Source: Caulobacteraceae bacterium
Lineage (GTDB): Bacteria > Pseudomonadota > Alphaproteobacteria > Caulobacterales > Caulobacteraceae
Length of the DNA stretch: 64,000 nucleotides
Direction of reading: 5' to 3'
NCBI GenBank assembly: GCA_947476555.1
Contig: CANJRI010000002.1
Coordinates: 1 to 64,000 of the forward strand
Position 1 is the stretch's first letter; every line of letters starts with the position of its first letter. Below the pieces are notes generated by a model, which did not search any database, was not told where the DNA came from, and saw only the letters and a list, made by a program, of their open reading frames with translations. Shown piece by piece: positions 23,783 through 30,802 of this stretch. Both the position numbers and the translations under genes were made by a program.

Positions 23783-24106
23783 ATGACGGTAATCGCCGAG
23801 ACCACCTTCGAACTCCTGGACACTGGGGAGAAGGTCCTCGTCCGGCTATTCGCTCCCAGGGTCGATGAAGGCACGACATGGGCTTGCCGGTTCGAAATCG
23901 GCGAGCCGATCGGCAAAGGCATGGACATATATGGAGAGGGGAGCTTGCAGGCGCTGGCCTTGGCTTTGCAAGGCCTCTCCACAAGGCTCTACAGCTCGGA
24001 GGAGTGGAAGGCGGGAAGGCTCGTAGCCGAGGGCGGCCGGCCCCGATCCTACCTGGGCATCCCGGCCTCCCAGTACTTCTTGGAAGAGGCGCCTTATCCG
24101 TTCTGA
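23783..24106 (+). CDS. DUF6968-like small protein
   Basis: 107 residues from the ATG at 23783, which is preceded by GGAGAG. The sequence reads ETTFELLDTGEKVLVRLFAP, WACRFEIGEPIG, then GEGSLQALALALQGLSTRLY. This matches the layout I associate with DUF6968-type proteins, found near phage or toxin-type genes and of unknown function. No membrane segments. An immunity-like role for the preceding Cys-rich protein is a possibility only. The longer frame from 23741 lacks an RBS. Confidence 0.55.
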   Translation: MTVIAETTFELLDTGEKVLVRLFAPRVDEGTTWACRFEIGEPIGKGMDIYGEGSLQALALALQGLSTRLYSSEEWKAGRLVAEGGRPRSYLGIPASQYFLEEAPYPF

Positions 24107-24170
24107 GGCTTCACGCTTCGAGCACCGCTCCCTGGGGGCGAAAAAACCCGAACATTCCCGGAGACCCACC

Positions 24171-24530
24171 ATGCCCGGCGGACGGCCGACGAAGTACCAT
24201 GCGCGACGCCCGGCCGAGGTGGCGGATGTGATGGGGCGGGGCTTCAGCCTCAGCGCCTACGCCGGCGAGATCGGGGTCTCGCGCTCCACCGTGGACGCCT
24301 GGCGGGCGGCCTATCCGGTGTTCGCCGAGGCGGTGCGGGTCGGGCAGGCCCGGCGGACGGCGAAGCTGGAGCGGGACCTGCTGGACCTGGAGTCCACCGG
24401 CCCGCGGATCACCGCGCGGCTCTTCGCCCTGAAGATGGCCGCCCCTGAGGAGTGGCGGGAGCAGGCCGCGCCGCCGCCAGAGCCGGTGAATGTGACAGTG
24501 AGGTTCGTGGACCCAGAGCCCCGGACCTGA
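24171..24530 (+). CDS. phage terminase small subunit-like DNA-binding protein
   Basis: 119 residues. PGGRPTKYHARRPAEVADVM followed by GFSLSAYAGEIGVSRSTVDA is the HTH typical of small terminase subunits. The next segment, WRAAYPVFAEAVRVGQARRT, and the helical MAAPEEWRE tail also fit. Small terminases recognise packaging sites and hand DNA to the large subunit. The neighbouring gene is a large terminase fragment, which confirms the call. The reading frame itself looks intact. Confidence 0.82.
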   Translation: MPGGRPTKYHARRPAEVADVMGRGFSLSAYAGEIGVSRSTVDAWRAAYPVFAEAVRVGQARRTAKLERDLLDLESTGPRITARLFALKMAAPEEWREQAAPPPEPVNVTVRFVDPEPRT

Positions 24531-24544
24531 CCACGGAGGATCGC

Positions 24545-25028
24545 ATGGACCCTTTGGTGGACGTGCCCACGGCGTTCCGCTTCCTCTGGGACGAGACCGC
24601 CGACGACGGGCTGCCGGTGCGCTACCGGGCGGCGTTCGGAGGGCGGGGGTCGGCCAAGAGCCACAGCTTCTGTCAGGCGCTGGTGCTGAAGGCGGCTGAT
24701 ACGCCGCTACGGATCGGGTGCTACCGCGAGGTGCAGCGTTCGATCCGCGACAGCGTCAAGCGGCTGCTGGACGACAAGATCGCGGCGGCGGGGCTCTCCC
24801 ACGCCTTCCAATCCACGGACTCCGAGATCCGCGGGACCAATGGCAGCCTGTTCATCTTAGCGGGGCTGCGGAACAACCCGGACGCGGTGAAGTCCACCGA
24901 GGGGCTGGATATCGCCGCGGTGTTCGAGGCCAACCGGGTGTCGCGCCGCTCCTGGGATCTGCTGATCCCGACGGTGCGCAGGCCCGGATCGGAGATCTGG
25001 GCCGCGCGCCTCTCTTGGTCGCCGGAGG
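24545..25028 (+). pseudogene. 3'-truncated phage terminase large subunit
   Basis: About 160 residues of terminase homology. The ATPase Walker A loop FGGRGSAKSHSF lies near residues 31-42, then RIGCYREVQRSIRDSVKRLL, TEGLDIAAVFEANRVSRRSW and a RRPGSEIW segment. The canonical next step (a WNP motif and the C-terminal nuclease) never appears. Identity is lost at about 25000-25028, exactly where the minus-strand methyltransferase stop codon lies. The frame stays open to 25489 only as antisense to that gene. A full subunit is about 400-450 residues, so this copy cannot package DNA. Confidence 0.82.
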
Positions 25029-25811
25029 CTAAGGCGCCTGGAAGACATATTCTGCGCAGCCGGAGCCGAACAGGCCGAGGCTGCCGCCGCCCGGGGATCG
25101 GTGGGAGAGCAATCGCCACCCCACCAGGGTCTCGACCTCGGTCCGACTGGCGCTTTCATAGGGCCAGCCGCCCATCCAGTCGTGCAGGTCGTGCTCGACC
25201 TCCATGCCGCGGTCCTGGGGAGGCTGCTGCTTCTCGCCGACCAGAAAGCCATAGGCGCGGCGCGCGGCATGGTAGAGCCACCGGGCGCCGCCCTGAACGA
25301 ACCTGGGCGCGCGGGCGTAGAGGCGCTTTTCGACCTTCCAGGCCCAGCATAGGTGGGTCTTCTCGTAGATGGCGATCGCGAGGAGCCCGCCGGGCGCGAC
25401 GAGGCTGGCGGCCTTGCGGATCGCTCGCGCCATGTCGCCGGTATGGTGCAGGACGCCCCACGAATAGACGACATCGAAAGCGCCAGTGAGATCGAACACG
25501 CTCGCCGTCGCGGCGGTCCAAAGACCCGCCGGGGCGTAGCGGCCGAGCGTGGCCTGGGCCGCGGCCACCGAATTGGGGTCGATGTCCACGCAGGTCACAT
25601 GCCCTGCGCCGGCCCCGAGCATCGACAGAGCCGGCAAGCCGGAACCGCAGCCGACATCGAGGACGCGCTTGCCATTCAGTTGTCCGTCCGGGAACAGCCG
25701 GGCGATGCCTTCGTCGGACTTCGCGATGGCCTCCGCATCGACGGTCCTGGCGAAGGATCGCCAGTTCTCACCGAAAGCGAAGTGGGTGTCGGCGGCCGTC
25801 AGATCGGGCAT
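25029..25811 (-). CDS. class I SAM-dependent methyltransferase
   Basis: 260 residues with motif I VLDVGCGSG (about residues 50-58), an acidic motif II region (VTCVDIDPNS) and motif IV-like VVYSWGVLHH. The C-terminal half has a Trp-rich tail with Gly-rich turns. The family resembles UbiG/UbiE-like small-molecule methyltransferases; the acceptor is unknown. It lies between two phage gene fragments and is co-oriented with the next methyltransferase (18-bp gap), so the pair was probably inserted or exchanged as a unit. Confidence 0.8.
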   Translation of the reverse strand: MPDLTAADTHFAFGENWRSFARTVDAEAIAKSDEGIARLFPDGQLNGKRVLDVGCGSGLPALSMLGAGAGHVTCVDIDPNSVAAAQATLGRYAPAGLWTAATASVFDLTGAFDVVYSWGVLHHTGDMARAIRKAASLVAPGGLLAIAIYEKTHLCWAWKVEKRLYARAPRFVQGGARWLYHAARRAYGFLVGEKQQPPQDRGMEVEHDLHDWMGGWPYESASRTEVETLVGWRLLSHRSPGGGSLGLFGSGCAEYVFQAP

Positions 25812-25829
25812 GTTTCGCCGATAACATGC

Positions 25830-26759
25830 CTATGCGGGCTTGACGATCTCGACCAGCAGGCTGTGGCCGCAGAGGCCCATCCGGCGGGTCAGGGCGCCCG
25901 TCCACAGCCAGGCGAGAGGCCGGGCCGTGAGGATCCGGCTGAGGATTTTGACCGGGACAGAGCCCGGCCGGCGGCGGCGCATGGCGAGCAGGATCTGGTG
26001 CAGGGAAGGGGGCTCGATCTCCACCCTGGACGAGGCCGCCTCCAGCATTTCGGCGAGGGCCGGAAGCTGGCCTGCCGACCAGCGGGTGAGGTGGTGCGGC
26101 GGGTGCTCGAAGGAGGTGAGGTCCTCGGCGGGGCGGTCTCGGTTGGGCACGGTGAGGTAGAGCCGGCCGCCGGGCTTCAGGGCGGCCCACGCGGCGGCCA
26201 GGAAGGGGCGAGGCTCTTTCAGATGTTCCAACACCTGGAAGGAACAGACGACGTCGAAGGACGCTGGCCGCGTGGGCGCGAAGGCCTCGATGGTTTCCAT
26301 GTGGATGGTCGCGCCCCGCTGGCGGGCCATGCCGGCGCCGACGTGGTTGAGCTCCAGGCCTTCCCCCACGATTCCGCGCCGGGCCGCCTTGGCGAGGAAG
26401 GCGCCGTTGCCGGCGCCGATGTCGAGAAGCCGCTCGCCTGGGGAAACCCGAGACAGCACCTGTTCGAAATCCCACTTGTCCTCGACATAGGCCGAGGCGT
26501 TGGCGGCGATCAGCTCGTCATGGAAGGCGCCCCCGCCGGCGATGGCCGGGCTGAAGTAATCGAGGCCACAGCCCTCGCACCGACGCAGCTCTGTGACCTC
26601 AGCGGGAGTGAGGGAGGCGCGCAGCTGGGGGCTGAAGGTCACACCCCATTCCTCGCCGTACCATTCCCAGATGCGGTCGAAGGCGATCCGGCTGCGCACA
26701 GCGAACGCCACGTCGCCGCATAGGGGACACCCGGTCCCCGGCTGCCAATGCTTGCTCAT
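25830..26759 (-). CDS. zinc-ribbon class I SAM-dependent methyltransferase
   Basis: 309 residues from the ATG at 26759. The N-terminus has two Cys pairs (CPLC at 11-14 and CEGC at 61-64) typical of a zinc-binding module found on some sugar or lipid methyltransferases. The SAM domain has motif I LLDIGAGNG and the acidic VVCSFQVLEHL region. A C-terminal region with the motif PPHHLTRWS follows. It is the first gene of the methyltransferase pair, divergent from the phage fragment at 26836. The substrate is unknown; surface glycan modification is the usual guess for cargo of this kind. Confidence 0.8.
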   Translation of the reverse strand: MSKHWQPGTGCPLCGDVAFAVRSRIAFDRIWEWYGEEWGVTFSPQLRASLTPAEVTELRRCEGCGLDYFSPAIAGGGAFHDELIAANASAYVEDKWDFEQVLSRVSPGERLLDIGAGNGAFLAKAARRGIVGEGLELNHVGAGMARQRGATIHMETIEAFAPTRPASFDVVCSFQVLEHLKEPRPFLAAAWAALKPGGRLYLTVPNRDRPAEDLTSFEHPPHHLTRWSAGQLPALAEMLEAASSRVEIEPPSLHQILLAMRRRRPGSVPVKILSRILTARPLAWLWTGALTRRMGLCGHSLLVEIVKPA

Positions 26760-26835
26760 CGACGGGCTCTTATCACGGGAGTCGGCGGCGCGTCGCCTGC
26801 CGGCCCACCTCACCGCAAATCCCAAAGGAGCGCAG

Positions 26836-27282
26836 ATGACCACCTGCCTTGATCTCGTGACGCGGGCGTTCCGGGCGCTCGGTGTCGTCGGCGCCGGGGA
26901 GGCGCCCAGCGGGAACCACGCCGCCGATGGGCTGCAGCATCTCCAGGACCTCATCAACGGTCTGCCGTTGCTTCGTGACGGGGCCTGGCGCGAGACAGTG
27001 TTGAGCTCGGACGCGGACCATGTCGCGGCTGACGGCGACCGGATCTCGACCGGTGGGTTCGCCGCCGCGATCACCCTGCCGCCGACCTATGTGGATGGGT
27101 GCGGGCGCACGCTCCCGATGCGTGACCTGTCACGGGTGCAGGTGACCGACGCCGTGCAGCCCTTCGCGGGGCAGTCCTCGGTGGTTGGTCAGGCGGTGAT
27201 GATCCTGGCGACCATCGCCGCAGCCGCGGCGGCGGTGACGGCGGTGATGATCTGGCTGCAACGTCGCGGGGCGCGGCGATGA
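26836..27282 (+). CDS. phage tail/connector-like fragment fused to a membrane-helix C-terminus
   Basis: 148 residues from ATG 26836 with an AAAGGAG RBS. Residues 1-110 resemble the N-terminal part of phage head-tail or DNA-stabilising proteins (CLDLVTRAFRALGVVGAGEA, then HLQDLINGLPLLRDGAWRE). The last 35 residues switch to a hydrophobic helix followed by WLQRRGARR, which looks like the end of a different, holin-like protein. The best explanation is a deletion that joined two phage genes in frame. Its stop overlaps the next ATG. Confidence 0.5.
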   Translation: MTTCLDLVTRAFRALGVVGAGEAPSGNHAADGLQHLQDLINGLPLLRDGAWRETVLSSDADHVAADGDRISTGGFAAAITLPPTYVDGCGRTLPMRDLSRVQVTDAVQPFAGQSSVVGQAVMILATIAAAAAAVTAVMIWLQRRGARR

Positions 27283-27632
27283 TGCCCGCACTGTCCGTCG
27301 GTCCCAAGGTGACGATCGTGATCGTGGCGCTGTGCCTCTGCGCCTACCCGCTCGGACGCTGCCACGGCGCTCGGGCCGAGCGGGACCGAATGGCGTCGGC
27401 CGCCCTCGACCTGGGCCATCGGAACGCCGTGCAACACGGCAAGGCCGCCGATCAGCGAGCGCAGGACGACGCTCACAACCAGTCCGAAGCGCAGGAGCGC
27501 CAAGATGCCTTCAAGACCGCGCCGGATGCTCGTCCTAGCGATGCTCGCCGCCGCTTCAATTGCCAGCGGCTGCGTCAGTCGGGCGCCGATTCCACCCGCC
27601 TTTCCGCCTGCCGTGGACCTGAGGGCGCCTGA
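27279..27632 (+). CDS. Rz-like inner-membrane spanin
   Basis: 117 residues. It starts in an ATGATG overlap and has an N-terminal membrane anchor (VTIVIVALCLCAYPL, residues about 11-25). A highly charged helical periplasmic region with Gln/Ala/Asp repeats follows (for example RAQDDAHNQSEAQERQDAF). This is the layout of phage i-spanins, which join an outer-membrane lipoprotein to disrupt the outer membrane at lysis. The o-spanin frame begins inside this gene, the classic Rz/Rz1 arrangement. Confidence 0.72.
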   Translation: MMPALSVGPKVTIVIVALCLCAYPLGRCHGARAERDRMASAALDLGHRNAVQHGKAADQRAQDDAHNQSEAQERQDAFKTAPDARPSDARRRFNCQRLRQSGADSTRLSACRGPEGA

Positions 27633-27798
27633 AAAACCAAGGCCAACCCCGGCGATCGTGGAATCCGAGCAGGCGGCCCTGGCCTACGACAATGCGATCG
27701 AGGCGTGGGGGGACGCCATGGCCCTGCAGATCGGACGGCTATGCCGGTGGGCCAAGGCGATGGGCCAGGAGGACCTGGGGTGTCCGCCGTCCCGCTAG
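27505..27798 (+). CDS. Rz1-like outer-membrane spanin lipoprotein
   Basis: 97 residues in the +1 frame relative to the i-spanin, with a 128-bp overlap. The signal reads MLVLAMLAAASIASGC with the lipobox Cys at about residue 23. A Pro-rich segment follows (APIPPAFPPAVDLRAPEKPR), as in Rz1 lipoproteins, then a C-terminal helix and a short Cys-containing tail. The nested pair survives intact although most of the prophage is gone. Confidence 0.74.
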   Translation: MPSRPRRMLVLAMLAAASIASGCVSRAPIPPAFPPAVDLRAPEKPRPTPAIVESEQAALAYDNAIEAWGDAMALQIGRLCRWAKAMGQEDLGCPPSR

Positions 27799-27858
27799 AA
27801 ACGACGCTTGCCGAAGTCACCGAACAGCAAAACCCTCCTGGGTGACTGGGGGTAGGCG

Positions 27859-28155
27859 ATGGGCGCGGTCGATTTCGATTACCTGGAGGGCTTCGCCGCC
27901 GGCGACCGGCGCGTGGTGACCGAGGTCCTGGAGCTGTTCCTGATCGAGGCCAAGGACTGGCTGGAGCGCCTCGACGGCCCCGGCTGGGCGGACCTCCTCC
28001 ACACCATGAAAGGCGCGGGACGAGGCGTGGGAGCCCATGCCCTGGGCGAGATATGTGAACGGGCGGAAGTAGACGGGCGCGAAATGGCCCCTGACGTGCG
28101 GACGGCGCTCGCGGCGACGGTGGCTGAGATCGAAGCCTACCTTACAGCCGCCTAG
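27859..28155 (+). CDS. stand-alone HPt histidine phosphotransfer protein
   Basis: 98 residues forming one HPt domain. The phosphoacceptor is His48 in LLHTMKGAGRGVGAH, which matches the H-x-[LM]-K-G signature. Such proteins shuttle phosphate between a hybrid kinase and response regulators in the cytoplasm. Caulobacter encodes a free-standing HPt protein (ShpA) in the ShkA-TacA relay. The size and position beside chorismate mutase and sulfate genes make orthology plausible but unproven. It marks the return to core genes after the prophage and overlaps the convergent chorismate mutase by 4 bp. Confidence 0.83.
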   Translation: MGAVDFDYLEGFAAGDRRVVTEVLELFLIEAKDWLERLDGPGWADLLHTMKGAGRGVGAHALGEICERAEVDGREMAPDVRTALAATVAEIEAYLTAA

Positions 28156-28457
28156 GCGCGGGTGCGGTCCCAGGCCTCGAATTCGTAGGCGATGCAGCGC
28201 TCGATAAGGGTGCGCCAGACGGGCTCGGCGATCTCCGGTGAGAGGCCGACTCGAAGGGCCTCCGCCTTCACCTTGGCCACCACCTCCTCGACACGGACCG
28301 GATCGCGGACCGCGGTCCGGTCGGGCTTTATGCGGGCCGCGGCGTCCATATAGCTCTGGCGCTGGGCGAGGAGGGCGACCAGGGCGCGATCGATGGCGTC
28401 CACGCCGGCGCGGACGTCGGTCATGGTGGCGCAGGCGTCGGGGGTAAGCGTCGTCAT
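28152..28457 (-). CDS. chorismate mutase (AroQ type)
   Basis: 101 residues, all-helical, AroQ-like. Features include VRAGVDAIDRALVALLAQRQ (conserved Arg and Asp of helix 1), the Lys of AARIKPDR and the Arg-Glu pattern RVEEVVAKVK. It converts chorismate to prephenate for Phe and Tyr synthesis, or acts as isochorismate-pyruvate lyase in PchB-type relatives. Absence of siderophore genes favours the mutase. The LysR gene upstream ends 14 bp before its ATG, so the two may be co-transcribed. Confidence 0.85.
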   Translation of the reverse strand: MTTLTPDACATMTDVRAGVDAIDRALVALLAQRQSYMDAAARIKPDRTAVRDPVRVEEVVAKVKAEALRVGLSPEIAEPVWRTLIERCIAYEFEAWDRTRA

Positions 28458-28471
28458 ACTCTTTCGCTTTT

Positions 28472-29428
28472 TCAGATGCCGGCGCCGTTGTCGATGGCCA
28501 GGAGCGCGGCTTCATGCGCCCGGGCCTCCGCTTCGATCCAGCCGATGAAGGCCTTGACCTGGGGCAGGCGTCCCTTGGCCTTGGGATGTACGAGATAGTA
28601 GGCGAAGTCCACCGCAGTGGCGATCTGAAGGGGCGCCACGAGGCGGCCAACCTCAAGGTCGGCCTGGGCCAGGGTGCGCTTGGCAAGCGCCACGCCACGA
28701 CCGTTGGCGGCGGCCTCGATCACCAGGGCGGACTGGTTGAAGCGCGGACCACGCTGGCCGTCGATGCCCCGAAGGCCGCGGGCCGCCAGCCACATCGGCC
28801 AGTCAGGGCAGGAATCGTCCAGGTCCGGCGACCCGTCGTGCAGGAGGATGTGGTTGGCCAGGTCTTCCGGTTCGTCGAGAGGCTGCTGAGCCAGCAATTC
28901 GGGGCTGACCACCGGCAACACGGTCTCGGCCATCAGGCGGCTGACCTCGACGCCCGGATAGCGGCCCGAGCCGTAACGGATGGCGACGTCCACTTCGCCG
29001 GCCGTGAGGTCGACCAACTCCATGCCCGCGCTGAGCCAGACGTCGACCTGGGGGTGCGCGCGCTCGAAGGCGCCAAGGCGGGGCACCAGCCATTTGGCGG
29101 CGAAGGAGGGCGGGGCGGTAATGGTCAGGCGGCGGCCATCGACGGCCGCGGTGAGCAGGCTGGCGGCCTCCGCCAACCGGTCGAAGGCCTCGCGCAGGGC
29201 GGGCAGGGCGGTCTGGGCCGCATCGGTGAGCAGCAGACCCTTGGGCGTGCGCTTGAAAAGCGGCGCGCCCACATAGTCTTCGAGGTTCTGGATTTGTTGG
29301 GACACGGCGCCCGGGGTGACCGCGAGTTCGTCGGCGGCCCGGCTGAAGTTCAGGTGCCGCGCGGCGGCCTCGAACGCTCGCAGGGCGTTCAGGGGCGGAA
29401 GACGGCGGCGTTGGAGATTTCGTTCCAT
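28472..29428 (-). CDS. LysR-family regulator of the GcvA type
   Basis: 318 residues. The winged HTH occupies residues 10-70 (LPPLNALRAFEAAARHLNFS, ELAVTPGAVSQQIQNLEDYV). A periplasmic-binding-like effector domain follows, with the TITAPPSFAAKWLVPRL strand typical of GcvA-like LysR proteins. The start is the ATG at 29428, with AGGA upstream. It is divergent from the sulfate assimilation operon (174-bp gap), so it could regulate that operon in the way CysB does elsewhere. The GcvA-type subfamily does not itself imply sulfur, so this is inference. Confidence 0.85.
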   Translation of the reverse strand: MERNLQRRRLPPLNALRAFEAAARHLNFSRAADELAVTPGAVSQQIQNLEDYVGAPLFKRTPKGLLLTDAAQTALPALREAFDRLAEAASLLTAAVDGRRLTITAPPSFAAKWLVPRLGAFERAHPQVDVWLSAGMELVDLTAGEVDVAIRYGSGRYPGVEVSRLMAETVLPVVSPELLAQQPLDEPEDLANHILLHDGSPDLDDSCPDWPMWLAARGLRGIDGQRGPRFNQSALVIEAAANGRGVALAKRTLAQADLEVGRLVAPLQIATAVDFAYYLVHPKAKGRLPQVKAFIGWIEAEARAHEAALLAIDNGAGI

Positions 29429-29581
29429 CAGAATTCCTGGGAGGCCAGGCAGAAGTCCTTGGTTGCGAAGTGGACGCCGCGACACCTAATTGCAAGCGTC
29501 CGCCGCTCTATGTGAACCATTGGCGGTGGTTGAGGCGGGAGGGATCGCTAGTCCGTCCCGTCGAGATTCACAAGCCTAGTT

Positions 29582-29600
29582 GTTTATAGAGAAGCTAAAC
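29582..29600. promoter_or_regulatory. inverted repeat immediately before the sulfate operon start codon
   Basis: A perfect GTTTA-N9-TAAAC inverted repeat ending two bases before the ATG at 29603. It sits in the only AT-rich stretch of the 174-bp gap between the LysR gene and the operon. It could be an operator or a 5'-UTR hairpin that occludes the ribosome site. No purine-rich RBS is otherwise visible. Confidence 0.4.
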
Positions 29601-29602
29601 AG

Positions 29603-30439
29603 ATGTCGCATCGCGAGGACAGCTCCAGGACAGCCGATCGGCTGGTGGTGCTGGGCGCCCGGGACAAGCCCCGCCGGGCGGGAAGCGTGTGGCTGGTGGG
29701 CGCCGGGCCTGGCGATCCCGAGCTTCTGACCCTGAAGGCCTTGAAGGCCCTGCAGAGCGCCGACGTCATCGTCCACGACGGCCTCGTCTCCGGGGAGATC
29801 CTGGAGCTCGCCCCGCGCACGGCGCGGCGGATCAGCGTAGCCAAGCGCAAGTCGCGGCATTCCTACGCTCAGGACGAAATCAACAGAATGCTGACCGCCT
29901 TCGCGCGCGAAGGCCTGACGGTCGTGCGCCTCAAGGGCGGCGATCCCTTCATCTTCGGCCGCGGCGGCGAAGAGCTGGAAGCCTGCCGTGAGGCGGGCGT
30001 GGATTGCCATGTGGTGCCCGGCGTGACGGCGGCCCTGGCGGCTGGCGCGAGCGCCGGCGCCCCGCTGACCCATCGCGGCTCGGCCCAGGCCGTAACCTTC
30101 GTCACCGGCCATGCGGCGAACGGCGAGGCGCCGGACCTGGATTGGGCCTCGTTGGCTTCGGCGAACCATACGGTGGTGATCTACATGGGCCTTTCCACGG
30201 CCGGGGCGATCGCCGACCGACTGGTGGGCGCGGGGCGAGACCCCGCCACCCCCACGCTGATCGTGGAGAACGCTTCGCGCGCCGACGAACGTCGGATCGT
30301 GACGACCCTGGGCGGCCTGGGCCAGGCGGCGGCGGGCCTCACCGGGCCGGCGTTGCTGATGGTCGGCGAGGCCATGGCCCTGGCGCAGGCTGGCGAGAAG
30401 CCGGCGATCGAGGCCTTTGTCGCGGAGGCCCTGGCGTGA
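29603..30439 (+). CDS. cobA: uroporphyrinogen-III C-methyltransferase (siroheme branch)
   Basis: 278 residues with classical SUMT motifs: VGAGPGDPELLTLKA, GGDPFIFGRGGEE, VVPGVTAALAAGA and THRGSAQAVTFVTGH. It makes precorrin-2 from uroporphyrinogen III with two SAM molecules, the first step toward siroheme, the prosthetic group of sulfite reductase encoded two genes downstream. The oxidase/chelatase half of CysG is absent, so siroheme must be finished by another protein. It overlaps the DUF2849 gene by 4 bp (GTGA). Confidence 0.9.
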   Translation: MSHREDSSRTADRLVVLGARDKPRRAGSVWLVGAGPGDPELLTLKALKALQSADVIVHDGLVSGEILELAPRTARRISVAKRKSRHSYAQDEINRMLTAFAREGLTVVRLKGGDPFIFGRGGEELEACREAGVDCHVVPGVTAALAAGASAGAPLTHRGSAQAVTFVTGHAANGEAPDLDWASLASANHTVVIYMGLSTAGAIADRLVGAGRDPATPTLIVENASRADERRIVTTLGGLGQAAAGLTGPALLMVGEAMALAQAGEKPAIEAFVAEALA

Positions 30440-30798
30440 AGGTCCTCACCGCAAACCGGCTCATCGACGGCGAAGTCGTGTTCTGGAAGGACGCTGAGTG
30501 GGTCGAGCGCTTCGCCGACGCCCAGCTGTTCTCGGGAGACGACGCAGAGGCCGCCGAAGCGGCTGAGGCGCACGGCAAGAACCAGCCGACAGTGGTGGTG
30601 GAGCCCTATCTGATCGACCTGATCGAATCTGAGGGCCTCTGGGCGCCGGTCTCTTATCGCGAGCGCATCCGCGCCCTTGGCCCCACCAACCTCAACCACG
30701 GCAAACAGGCCGAGGGCGGGGCGGGGATCGAGGCGCTGCAGCACGCCCACGGGGCGGCCCGGTCCAAGGGCCGCGTCGACCTGATCAAGCGGAAGTAA
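30436..30798 (+). CDS. DUF2849 family protein of the sulfate operon
   Basis: 120 residues from GTG 30436 (GTGA overlap). The N-terminus is KVLTANRLIDGEVVFWKDAE and the central YLIDLIESEGLWAPVSYRER is characteristic of DUF2849. This small soluble family is nearly always found between SUMT and sulfite reductase genes in alphaproteobacteria. The role is unknown; support of sulfite reductase assembly is a reasonable guess from linkage. A 4-bp spacer precedes cysI. Confidence 0.85.
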   Translation: MKVLTANRLIDGEVVFWKDAEWVERFADAQLFSGDDAEAAEAAEAHGKNQPTVVVEPYLIDLIESEGLWAPVSYRERIRALGPTNLNHGKQAEGGAGIEALQHAHGAARSKGRVDLIKRK

Positions 30799-30802
30799 GA
30801 CG

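Noticed and set aside
25029-25489. Continuation of the terminase frame beyond 25028
   Set aside because: The translation loses all terminase similarity and is antisense to a methyltransferase with intact SAM motifs.
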